A stretch of 64,000 nucleotides of DNA from Alphaproteobacteria bacterium (GCA_028289425.1 JANQPL010000002.1:1-64000), one strand, 5' to 3'; numbered from the stretch's first letter, positions 55,347 through 63,099 are shown. A program made the numbers and translations. Notes: a model not told the origin generated them from the letters alone.

Positions 55347-56353
55347 CACAAGCCTCCAATTTTCTCAACTGCTGCATCGTACAAGAACTTTAGTCTGTCT
55401 ACGTTGTAGTCAAATCGATTCCAATCTCCATCGTTCAAAAATGATCTCATCTGCATCTGCATGTTTTGCAGGTAATTGTAGTTGTGGTGCCAGCATTCGG
55501 TTTTCACTCTTGTGTGGTGTGTGTTCGGAGGGAACGCCAAAGCGGCTAAGTTTTGTTGATAGGTAGTTGCGCCTTTGTCGTAGGCGTATCGAAGCCATGT
55601 CAGACCGTCAAAAATGTCTGCGCCCATTGCGAAGTATAGAAGCGTCGTCACAGTGTCTAGGCTTCCAAAGATATGTATGGGCGTTTCCAGAGAGGCTTGA
55701 CCTAAAGCCAGTCTTATCCGCCCAACATTTGTCATGCGATCGATTAGCGAAGTTCCTACCTCTTTTTCTGTTACGCCAATCACCGCGAAAGGAGCGAAGT
55801 CTCTTGCACGTGCACAGATTTCATCAATGTCTAGATATTGTGCTGATGAACTAGCGGGTTTTAGTAACAACTCTCTGGCTATCGCATTTTTCGCTCCGCC
55901 AAGGCGTAACCCACGTTTAATCTGCTCGGCAACACTGCATCGCTCCTTTGGATGATCGTATGTAACGAAAATGGTCGGTGGAAGAGCGGTCCAGTTTGCA
56001 ACTACTTCTTCGTAGTACTCTAACTTCCAATCGCGCGGCTCATATTCCGTTTCAAGAGCTTCGAATTGAGTAGCAAGATCTGCCTCTGTTGAGGCCTCAT
56101 ATCCGCCGCTGTCCAGGAATATCAAAGAAGGAAAGTTCAGCTCTTGTTTGAGATAGTTGAAGTGGATGTCATACGCACTGACAAGAATTTCTGTTGATAT
56201 GAAAGGCTCAGTTAACTCGACAACTCTTCCGACTTGAGGGAAGCCTTTGCTCGAAAATGACGGCACAAGAATAGGAGTTCTTTCTGTCCCAGAGTTGGGG
56301 ATGTTTATTGTGCGCTTTTTTGCAAATCTTGGAGTATTGCTCGATCCCGACAA
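55346..56353 (-). CDS. cap10: tRNA-guanine transglycosylase-like protein Cap10 (type IV CBASS)
   Basis: The 335-residue product keeps the TGT fold signs: FLDSGGYE with Asp81 at the place of the TGT substrate-binding Asp, and DIFDGLTW with Asp249 at the place of the nucleophile. The C-terminal zinc motif of true TGT (CxCxxC plus His) is missing. In type IV CBASS, TGT-like Cap10 is reported to bind the CD-NTase rather than tRNA. The best start is TTG at 56353, with GGGGAG eight bases upstream, inside cap9; TTG 56371 and GTG 56362 are alternatives. It overlaps cap9 by 49 bases. Confidence 0.86.
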   Translation of the reverse strand: MSGSSNTPRFAKKRTINIPNSGTERTPILVPSFSSKGFPQVGRVVELTEPFISTEILVSAYDIHFNYLKQELNFPSLIFLDSGGYEASTEADLATQFEALETEYEPRDWKLEYYEEVVANWTALPPTIFVTYDHPKERCSVAEQIKRGLRLGGAKNAIARELLLKPASSSAQYLDIDEICARARDFAPFAVIGVTEKEVGTSLIDRMTNVGRIRLALGQASLETPIHIFGSLDTVTTLLYFAMGADIFDGLTWLRYAYDKGATTYQQNLAALAFPPNTHHTRVKTECWHHNYNYLQNMQMQMRSFLNDGDWNRFDYNVDRLKFLYDAAVEKIGGL

Positions 56354-56877
56354 GAAAGACACTCCCCACAAGGTTGTCTATTTTGCGACTCACAGCTGTA
56401 GGATGCCTCGATTGGAAGATTATTATCAATAGCGTATTGATAGATCTCGTGTTTTTCCCAGTCCAAGAATGGTGCAACTAGATCAACCGCTCCGTCTGTC
56501 ATATCTGAGATCAATCGCGAAGTTGATCGAAAGAACTCGGAAGAGCAATCGAAGTACGGTGTTCCCGCATGGATCCCGAGGCCAATTAGACCGGGTTTGA
56601 CCGGCATCATAAAAAGCACAGCCGATACAAAGAACAAATTCCGACCTGTGAGTTCACCTTCGCCAAAGGCTCGAGCATGCTCACATCGAATTATGGAGTG
56701 CGGAATTCCTAAGTTGTCTGCTAGGAACTGTGATGCCGAACGCTCCGAATGCAATGCAGCCTGACCGTAATCCACGAAGGTAGCGGATACGTCGAAACCG
56801 CTCTCTTGGAGGAGATGGGCGCAACACATTGAATCGATGCCGCCGCTGAAGAGGATGTTGGCGCGGACACTAGTCAT
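56305..56877 (-). CDS. cap9: QueC-like protein Cap9 (type IV CBASS)
   Basis: The 190-residue product is a PP-loop ATPase related to QueC, which converts 7-carboxy-7-deazaguanine to preQ0. The PP-loop SGGIDS is at residues 11-16, and the zinc-binding cysteines Cys162, Cys170, Cys173 and Cys176 are in the CxxxxxxxCGECLSC pattern. In type IV CBASS, Cap9 is reported to join a 7-deazaguanine to the CD-NTase N-terminus. ATG at 56877 has GGAG eight bases upstream; the frame to 56910 is longer but has no better site. No queD, queE or folE gene is in the window, so the deazaguanine must come from elsewhere in the cell. Confidence 0.88.
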   Translation of the reverse strand: MTSVRANILFSGGIDSMCCAHLLQESGFDVSATFVDYGQAALHSERSASQFLADNLGIPHSIIRCEHARAFGEGELTGRNLFFVSAVLFMMPVKPGLIGLGIHAGTPYFDCSSEFFRSTSRLISDMTDGAVDLVAPFLDWEKHEIYQYAIDNNLPIEASYSCESQNRQPCGECLSCRDRAILQDLQKSAQ

Positions 56878-56930
56878 TTCGTTGGCTCCATAAATGATCC
56901 TAACAGCCAAGAAAGCTCGGAGGAATCCAT
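56874..56930 (-). CDS. 18-residue upstream ORF coupled to cap9
   Basis: A short frame from ATG at 56930 reads MDSSELSWLLGSFMEPTK and stops at TGA 56876-56874, overlapping the cap9 ATG in AAATGA. The GGAG used by cap9 lies inside it. It has no clear Shine-Dalgarno of its own, so translation is uncertain. If translated, it would couple translation into cap9. Confidence 0.3.
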   Translation of the reverse strand: MDSSELSWLLGSFMEPTK

Positions 56931-57130
56931 CTTAACTATTAGTTGTGTCACCACGAAGCTTGGATTTTGCGCGAATGCTCGAAATAGGAGTTTGTGTTAC
57001 TATAAACACGAGGGTGGTGGAACGACGGCGGGTTTGGAGAGCGGTCGTAGGTGCCCTTGGTTTTCTCTCTACATGATGTGAGCGGTTGGCTCGAGCGGCG
57101 AGATCATCGCGCTTGGTTAATGGCATTGGA

Positions 57131-57151
57131 TCCCCGATCTGCGATCGGGGA
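57131..57151. repeat. TCCCCGATC palindrome
   Basis: TCCCCGATC-TGC-GATCGGGGA is a perfect 9-bp inverted repeat. It is one of several repeats filling 56931-57756; no credible gene lies in that stretch, despite open frames in several phases. Confidence 0.6.
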
Positions 57152-57234
57152 TGACGATTGGGGTGTGGGGCGCGGCTCGGGGGCGGCCGCATCCTCAAAC
57201 TTGATGGAAATGGGGAGGGGACTTCCGAAAATTT

Positions 57235-57549
57235 GGATGGACCCCATGCGCCCATTGTTTATTGACCATAGCCAGCCCACTCCCGCGCCTGTTGGTTTCT
57301 GGCCAACCACCCAGTGCGCGGGCCTTTTCAGGCGCGCGCACCGTTCTTTTGTCGCGTTTCCGGACGGCGAACCGGAAGTCCACTTCGCCTGGAAACGCTT
57401 GCGGGTACCCTTGGGGTGGTTGGCCAAGATCGACATTGGGGGAGAGGGTGGCCAGGACCATCAACTTTGGATCAACCCCATGCGCCCATCTCGTCAAGGT
57501 CAAAATCGGGGTGGAAGACGCAAAAATGGGATGAACCCCATGCACCCAT
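57235..57549. repeat. Three copies of a GGATnnACCCCATGCGCCCAT motif
   Basis: Copies begin at 57235, 57469 and 57529, the last with one change (GCACCCAT). Spacing is 234 and 60 bases. The first lies just before, and the others after, modular element copy 3. No function is seen. Confidence 0.5.
57271..57455. repeat. Modular hairpin element, copy 3 (contains 106-bp core)
   Basis: Outer inverted arms (GCCAGCCCACTCCCGC at 57271, GGGGGAGAGGGTGGCC near 57438-57453) enclose the same 106-bp core as copy 2 (57313-57418), in the same orientation and with one mismatch. It lies on the right side of the CBASS cassette. Confidence 0.8.
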
Positions 57550-57756
57550 CTTTCGGCCGATTTTTATCCCGCTCATCCCGGTCGCGCGGGCAGCGCGAAC
57601 CGGGATCTCGTGCCACATTGAAACAGATTCCTGCTCTGGATTTTGTCTGTGCTGGCCAAAGGCCAGACACGGGCGCAGGAATGAGCGGAGAGAGGTGGCG
57701 CCCGGTATCCCAAAAAGGGCGAGCTGCTATAACAACAAGAAGAAGAGGAGGCGCCG

Positions 57757-58566
57757 GTGAGTTCTGAAGAAGTCCAGTTAAGTGTCGACGGTCGGGGGGT
57801 GGCCACCGTGCTGCTCAACCGGCCGGAAATCCACAATGCCTTCAACGGGGAGGTGATCGAAACCCTCAAGCAAACCTTCCTCGGGCTTGCCGGCCGCCAA
57901 GACGTGCGCGTGGTGCTCTTGCGCGGGGCGGGCAAGAGCTTTTCGGCGGGCGCCGACTTTCACTGGATGAAGGCGGCGGGCCAGACCTACACGGTCGAAG
58001 AAAACGTGGCGGATGCCAAGAACCTGGCCGCCATGCTGCGGGCGCTGCGTGACTTGCCCCAGCCCTCCATCGCCCTTGCCCACGGCACGGCCATGGGCGG
58101 CGGCGTGGGGCTGGTTGCCACCGCCGACATCGCCATTGCCACCCGGGCCGCACGCTTTGCCTTTTCCGAGGTGCGGCTGGGGCTCACCCCCGCCACCATC
58201 TCTCCTTACGTGGTGGAGGCCATGGGCGCCCGTGCCGCCCGGCGCTATTTCCTGTCGGGTGAGCGCTTTGATGGCGAGGCGGCGTTGCGCTTCGGCCTCA
58301 TTCATCAGTTGACGGAGGATGAGGCGGAAATGAACGCCGCGGCCGACGCTGTGATCGGCAACATTCTGGCATCGGCCCCCGGCGCGGTTCACGCGGCGAA
58401 GGATCTGATCGACGCGGTCACCGGCAAACCCATCGACGACGCCGTCATGGACGACACGGCCCGGCGCATCGCCCATCAGCGCACCACCGACGAAGCGAAA
58501 GAGGGGCTTGCCGCCTTCCTCGAAAAGCGCAAAGCCAATTGGGTGCCCCAAGAGGACGATGCATAA
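57757..58566 (+). CDS. Enoyl-CoA hydratase/isomerase, probable methylglutaconyl-CoA hydratase
   Basis: It is a crotonase-fold enzyme of 269 residues. Oxyanion-hole segments GAGKSFSAGADFHWMK and HGTAMGGGVGLVATAD are visible, and FSEVRLGLTPATISPYV follows. The GTG start at 57757 is preceded by a purine-rich AAGAAGAGGAGG. It is followed at once by mccA, so in leucine degradation it would hydrate 3-methylglutaconyl-CoA to HMG-CoA. That specificity is an inference from position. No HMG-CoA lyase lies in the window. Confidence 0.88.
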   Translation: MSSEEVQLSVDGRGVATVLLNRPEIHNAFNGEVIETLKQTFLGLAGRQDVRVVLLRGAGKSFSAGADFHWMKAAGQTYTVEENVADAKNLAAMLRALRDLPQPSIALAHGTAMGGGVGLVATADIAIATRAARFAFSEVRLGLTPATISPYVVEAMGARAARRYFLSGERFDGEAALRFGLIHQLTEDEAEMNAAADAVIGNILASAPGAVHAAKDLIDAVTGKPIDDAVMDDTARRIAHQRTTDEAKEGLAAFLEKRKANWVPQEDDA

Positions 58567-60591
58567 ATGTTTAAGTCCGTCCTCATCGCCAATCGCGGGG
58601 AAATCGCCGCCCGCGTCATCCGCACCGCGCAGGCGTTGGGGCTCCGCACCATCTGCGTTTATTCGGAAGCCGATGCGGAGGCCTTCTATCTGAACCAGGC
58701 CGATGAACGCTATCTGCTGGGGCCGGCCCCGGCCACGGAAAGCTACCTTAAGGCGGACAAAATTTTAAAGATCGCCAAGCAGGCGGGCGCCGACTGCATT
58801 CATCCCGGCTATGGCTTCCTGTCGGAGAATGCCGAATTTGCGGAAGCCTGCGCGGCGGCCGGCATCAAGTTTGTCGGGCCCAGCGCCGCCGCCATCCGCG
58901 CCATGGGCCTGAAGGACGCCGCCAAGGCCCTCATGGAAAAGGCGGGCGTGCCGGTGGTGCCCGGCTATCACGGGGACACTCAAAACCCGGACTTTTTGGC
59001 GGCGGAGGCCGACAAGATCGGCTATCCGGTGCTGATCAAGGCCGTGGCCGGCGGGGGCGGCAAGGGCATGCGCCGGGTGGACGATCCCGCCCGCTTCGGC
59101 AAGGACCTGAAATCCGCCAAGCGCGAGGCCCAGTCGAGTTTCGGTGATGACCGGGTGCTGGTGGAAAAGTTCGTCGCCAAGCCGCGCCACATCGAAGTGC
59201 AGGTGTTCGGCGATGCCCATGGCAATGCGGTGCATTTGTTCGAGCGGGATTGCTCGCTGCAGCGGCGCCATCAAAAAGTGGTGGAGGAAGCCCCGGCCCC
59301 CGGCATGACCGCCGAGATGCGCGCGGCCATGGGCAATGCCGCGGTCTCGGCCGCCAAAGCCATCTCTTACGAAGGGGCGGGCACGGTGGAATTCATCGTG
59401 GATGCGTCTTACGGGCTCCGGCCCGACGGCTTCTACTTTATGGAAATGAACACGCGCCTGCAGGTGGAACATCCGGTGACGGAAATGATCACGGACCTTG
59501 ACCTGGTGGAACAGCAATTCCGCGTGGCGGCGGGCGAGCCCCTCGATCTCGATCTACAGGACGAGCCCTTCGGCCACGCCATCGAGGTTCGTTTGTATGC
59601 GGAAAATCCGCAAAAGAACTTTTTTCCCTCCGCCGGCACGCTGCACCATCTTGTGCTTGCCGACCATGAGCGCGACGCCCGGGTCGATACGGGCGTCGAA
59701 GAAGGCGACGAGGTCTCCATGTTCTATGACCCGATGATCGCCAAGATCATCGTGGAGGGGGACACGCGGGACCAGGCGATTGCAGCACTTCAGGTGGCGT
59801 TGCGGAGTACCCGCGTGGCGGGTCTCGCCTCCAATGTGGATTTCCTGCGCCGGGTGGCGGCCAATACCGCTTTTGCCGCGGGCGATGTGCATACGGGCTT
59901 TATCGATCAGCATTTGGCGGATCTGGTGCCGCCGGTGGACGAACGCCCGCCGGATGAAGTGTTTCTGGCCGCTTCGTTGTACGTGCTCCGCCGAGAACAA
60001 AATGACATGTCCAATGCGGAAAACGGGCGAAGCTCACCCTGGGGCGCTGTGGACGGCTGGCGCGTGGGCGGCCGCGCCAAGCGCGCGCTTCATTTTGAGA
60101 TTGCGGGAGATTATGTGCCTGTCGAGGTTACCTACGGGGCCGGCAAGGAGGGGCGGGGTTTTCAGATGTCTCTTGGGGCGCGGCGTGCGTTGGTTGAAGG
60201 CGACCTTATGCATGTGCCGGACAGCGGCTTGGCGGTGAAGATTGACCAACAACAAGAGGTCTTCCATTGCGTCCGGCTCGACGATCAGCTCACGGTGATC
60301 ACCCCGGAGCGCCATTGGCGCTTGGGCCTGCCGGATGTGCATGCCTTCGACGATGCGGGCGCCGAGGGGGCCGGCGATATCAAAGCGCCCATGCCGGGCA
60401 AGATCATCGCCGTGCAAATCGAAAAAGGCGCGCGGGTGAAAAAAGGCGATGCTTTGGTCACCCTCGAAGCCATGAAGATGGAACATGCCCTCTCGGCGGC
60501 GGCGGATGCGGTGATCGATGACGTGCTCGTGAAAGAGGGCGACCAGGTGGAGGAGGGCGCGGCCCTTGTCCGCTTTGCCGAGTCGGCTTAG
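58567..60591 (+). CDS. mccA: Methylcrotonyl-CoA carboxylase alpha subunit (biotin-containing)
   Basis: It is the biotin carboxylase plus biotin carrier subunit that partners mccB at 46032. The N-terminal ATP-grasp biotin carboxylase has LIANRGEIAARVIRTAQALG, HPGYGFLSENAEFA, KAVAGGGGKGMRRV and EMNTRLQVEHPVTE. The C-terminal biotinyl domain has LEAMKMEH with Lys637. The 674-residue length fits MccA. Its ATG starts directly after the hydratase stop. Confidence 0.93.
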   Translation: MFKSVLIANRGEIAARVIRTAQALGLRTICVYSEADAEAFYLNQADERYLLGPAPATESYLKADKILKIAKQAGADCIHPGYGFLSENAEFAEACAAAGIKFVGPSAAAIRAMGLKDAAKALMEKAGVPVVPGYHGDTQNPDFLAAEADKIGYPVLIKAVAGGGGKGMRRVDDPARFGKDLKSAKREAQSSFGDDRVLVEKFVAKPRHIEVQVFGDAHGNAVHLFERDCSLQRRHQKVVEEAPAPGMTAEMRAAMGNAAVSAAKAISYEGAGTVEFIVDASYGLRPDGFYFMEMNTRLQVEHPVTEMITDLDLVEQQFRVAAGEPLDLDLQDEPFGHAIEVRLYAENPQKNFFPSAGTLHHLVLADHERDARVDTGVEEGDEVSMFYDPMIAKIIVEGDTRDQAIAALQVALRSTRVAGLASNVDFLRRVAANTAFAAGDVHTGFIDQHLADLVPPVDERPPDEVFLAASLYVLRREQNDMSNAENGRSSPWGAVDGWRVGGRAKRALHFEIAGDYVPVEVTYGAGKEGRGFQMSLGARRALVEGDLMHVPDSGLAVKIDQQQEVFHCVRLDDQLTVITPERHWRLGLPDVHAFDDAGAEGAGDIKAPMPGKIIAVQIEKGARVKKGDALVTLEAMKMEHALSAAADAVIDDVLVKEGDQVEEGAALVRFAESA

Positions 60592-60615
60592 GTCTGAAGG
60601 AACAGGAAGAAAAAC

Positions 60616-60773
60616 TGGCAGGCTGATGAAAAAGTCATCTTGACCCTTCGAGACGGGCCTATCGGCCCTCCTCAGGGTGAGGAATACAAATAAAGGCCTC
60701 ATGGTGAGGAGGCGCGATAGCGCCGTCTCGAACCATAGAGAGATAAAACAATGACTTTTTCAGCAGCCTGCTA
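60616..60773. mobile_element. MITE-like element with 23-bp terminal inverted repeats
   Basis: TGGCAGGCTGATGAAAAAGTC (60616 on) is matched inverted by GACTTTTTCAGCAGCCTGCTA (ending 60773), with two mismatches over 23 bases. A second inverted pair, TTCGAGACGG/CCGTCTCGAA, is nested inside. It is 158 bp long and encodes no protein. The GCAGGCTGCTGAAAAAGTC-type ends are known from many proteobacterial insertion-derived repeats. Confidence 0.7.
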
Positions 60774-60796
60774 GACCAAAGAGAGCAAAAAAGATC

Positions 60797-61234
60797 ATGG
60801 TGTTGCATTTAGTCAAACTGTGCGTCGGCGCCGACGATGTGCAGGATCTGGCGGACTGGCAGCAATATTGGCTCGGCGAGCGCAAGCGGCTCAAACAGGC
60901 GCCGGAGATCTTTCACACCACGCGCATGGTGCCCAAGCGGGCCGACGAGATTGTCGCCGGCGGGTCCCTTTATTGGGTCATCAAGGGCAATGTGCAGGTG
61001 CGCCAGCTCATTACCGAGATCCGCCCGTTCAAGGACAGCGACGGCATCAGGCGGTGTCATTTGGTGCTGCACCCGGAATTGGTGCTCACCCAGTATCAGC
61101 CCAGGCGGCCGTTTCAGGGGTGGCGCTATTTACAAGGGAAGGATGCTCCGAAAGATCTACCAAAAAGCGCGCAAAGCGCCGGTGCAATCCCGGAAGAAAT
61201 GCGTCAAGATCTGATGGAGTTGGGCTTGTTATGA
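60797..61234 (+). CDS. DUF1489 protein
   Basis: The 145-residue product matches DUF1489, a small family largely limited to alphaproteobacteria: LHLVKLCVGADDVQDLADWQ, HTTRMVPKRADEI, GGSLYWVIKGNVQVRQLI and FQGWRYL. The function is unknown. It lies 24 bp after the MITE-like element and overlaps a possible longer start of the next gene. Confidence 0.85.
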   Translation: MVLHLVKLCVGADDVQDLADWQQYWLGERKRLKQAPEIFHTTRMVPKRADEIVAGGSLYWVIKGNVQVRQLITEIRPFKDSDGIRRCHLVLHPELVLTQYQPRRPFQGWRYLQGKDAPKDLPKSAQSAGAIPEEMRQDLMELGLL

Positions 61235-61266
61235 GTGTGGTGGCGAAAAACGCAAAGGGGACGGCG

Positions 61267-62040
61267 ATGATCAAACATGGGGTGACGATTGCGGGGGCTG
61301 CGCTGGCGGGCGCCGTTGTGTGGGGCGCAAGCGCGGCTCAGGCAAAGGATGCGGTGTGTCTCACCCAGCCTCTCAAATTCGCCGGAGAAGAGGTGAGCGG
61401 CTGTTTGAGCGCGCGGGAGGCGGCGGAGCTGGCCGATCTGCCGGTGATGCTGGGGGGCGATGAAAACGGCAAGGGCCTGGAACTGACCCATCCCACCGAC
61501 ATCCGCGAAAAGAGGGAAGTGAAAACCTGCCGGGAATACCGGACGGCCAGCGGCGAAGATTGGTTCGCCATGACCACCTATGACATGACCATCGAGGGGC
61601 ACTTCCAAAAGCGCTGCGGCTTGCTGGACCATGTGGCGCGCGCGCAAGCAGCCGACCGGGATTACTTGCCGAAGAAGTCGGTCACCGAAGTGGATATTGA
61701 CGGCATTTCCGTCTCCGTGCTGCTGCTGTTCGATCCGGAAGGAACGGCGGGGCTCGACCGGGAAGCGGAACAGGGGCGTACCTTGAAGGATTTCGCCGAT
61801 CAGGGGGCCTTGGAAGTGACCGGGCAAAACGCCCAAAGCCTCACCATCGATTACCGGTCCATGTCCGGCACCTTGCAGGAACTGGCAAGGGGCGACTTTA
61901 CGGGCGACGGCATTAAGGACGCTCTGGTTACCTGCGGTGTGCGCGCCCAAGAAGGCAGCTATCGGGTGAGCGATTTGATGGTGCTGACGAAACTCTCCGC
62001 AGACGGACCATTACAGGCCGTCGCGGATGGCGGAAGTTGA
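61267..62040 (+). CDS. Secreted protein of unknown function
   Basis: The 257-residue product from ATG 61267 has a signal peptide (MIKHGVTIAGAALAGAVVWG, ending SAAQA) and about four cysteines in the mature part. ARGDFTGDGIKDALVTC near the end resembles an FG-GAP/EF-hand-like Asp-rich loop. ATG at 61231 overlaps the DUF1489 stop, but 61267 has AAAGGGGA upstream and a proper signal peptide. No family is recognised. Confidence 0.68.
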   Translation: MIKHGVTIAGAALAGAVVWGASAAQAKDAVCLTQPLKFAGEEVSGCLSAREAAELADLPVMLGGDENGKGLELTHPTDIREKREVKTCREYRTASGEDWFAMTTYDMTIEGHFQKRCGLLDHVARAQAADRDYLPKKSVTEVDIDGISVSVLLLFDPEGTAGLDREAEQGRTLKDFADQGALEVTGQNAQSLTIDYRSMSGTLQELARGDFTGDGIKDALVTCGVRAQEGSYRVSDLMVLTKLSADGPLQAVADGGS

Positions 62041-62137
62041 TTGATGAGCTGGTTAGGGTGTCTGCTAACGCAAGTCTGCAACCCAAATCCGCTCACTCCC
62101 GCGAAGGCGGGAGTCTCGAAACGATTGTTTGAAGGCC

Positions 62138-62226
62138 TGGCCAGCCCTCTCCCCCTCCCAAACCACCCACAGGGTACCCTTGGGGTGGTTGGCCCAAAAC
62201 CAATAAGAGGGGGAGTGGGTGGCCAG
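62138..62226. repeat. Modular hairpin element, copy 4
   Basis: TGGCCAGCCCTCTCCCCCTC at 62138 pairs with GAGGGGGAGTGGGTGGCCA ending at 62225. An AACCACCC...GGGTGGTT inner stem around AGGGTACCCT is nested within. It lacks the 106-bp core of copies 2 and 3. Confidence 0.7.
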
Positions 62227-62238
62227 GCACTTCGCCCC

Positions 62239-63099
62239 TTAGGGCAGAAGAACCGGCATATTGTCGATGAGCCTTAGGTCGCCGATGCCCACCGCCGCCA
62301 AGAGCCTGCCGGATTTGGTGTTGGCTTTGACGGGCTCTAAGGTCTCGGCATCGCGCAGCTCCAGATACTGGACCGCGTTGAAGCCGGCGGCGAGCAACGC
62401 GGTTTTGGCCTTGTCCAGCGCCCGGGCCGGCGTCTCGCCCGCTTCGATGGTGTCGATGGCGTGGCGCATGATTTTGTTGAGCTCGCCGGCCGTTTCCCGC
62501 TGGTCCGCCGTGAGATAGGCGTTGCGGGACGACATGGCAAGCCCGTCCGCCTCGCGGCCCGTGGCACCGCCGACGATCTCGATGGGCATGTCCAGGTCCC
62601 GCACCATCCGGCGGATGGTGAGGAGCTGCTGATAGTCCTTCTCGCCGAAAATGGCGAGGTCGGGCTGGACCTGGTTGAGGAGCTTGGCCACCACCGTGGC
62701 AACGCCGCCGAAGAAGTGGGGGCGGGTGGCGCTCTCGAGCCCCTCCGTGACGCCGCCCACCGACACGGCGGTGGAGAAATTGGGGGGGTACATGGCGTCC
62801 CCGTGGGGCACATAGACCGCATCCACCGCCCGCAGGCTGAGCTTCTCGAAGTCCGATTGCTCCGTACGCGGATAATCATCGAAATCCTCATGCGGTGCGA
62901 ATTGGGCCGGATTGACGAAGATGGAGACGATCACCTTGTCGGCTTTTTCGCCCGCCAGATCGACAAGCGACAAATGTCCTTCGTGCAGCGCGCCCATGGT
63001 CGGCACGAAGCCGATCTTGTGGCCGCTTCCGCGCCACCCGGCAACTTGCGCCCGCAACGCATCAAGTTCCCGCACGATGATAAAAGGAAAATCCGGCAT
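62239..63099 (-). CDS. panC: Pantothenate synthetase (pantoate-beta-alanine ligase)
   Basis: It joins pantoate and beta-alanine with ATP in coenzyme A synthesis. The 286-residue product has VPTMGALHEGHLSLV (the HxGH nucleotide-binding motif), FVNPAQF, FGEKDYQQLL and the ATP-binding MSSRNAYL. No panB gene is visible next to it. The gene is convergent with the secreted-protein gene upstream in the window. Confidence 0.96.
   Translation of the reverse strand: MPDFPFIIVRELDALRAQVAGWRGSGHKIGFVPTMGALHEGHLSLVDLAGEKADKVIVSIFVNPAQFAPHEDFDDYPRTEQSDFEKLSLRAVDAVYVPHGDAMYPPNFSTAVSVGGVTEGLESATRPHFFGGVATVVAKLLNQVQPDLAIFGEKDYQQLLTIRRMVRDLDMPIEIVGGATGREADGLAMSSRNAYLTADQRETAGELNKIMRHAIDTIEAGETPARALDKAKTALLAAGFNAVQYLELRDAETLEPVKANTKSGRLLAAVGIGDLRLIDNMPVLLP

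Noticed and set aside
56305-56910. Cap9 read as ordinary QueC of queuosine synthesis
   Set aside because: There is no queD, queE or queF nearby, and it is locked in an overlapping operon with a CD-NTase and a zinc-less TGT-like gene, so the CBASS reading fits better.
57235-57549. Possible CRISPR-like repeat array
   Set aside because: There are only three motif copies with unequal spacing (234 and 60 bases) and no cas genes are present.
57051-57767. 238-codon plus-strand open frame upstream of the enoyl-CoA hydratase
   Set aside because: It runs through several palindromes, a repeated motif and the 106-bp core that also occurs elsewhere; the translation is low-complexity and differs between repeat copies only by frame.
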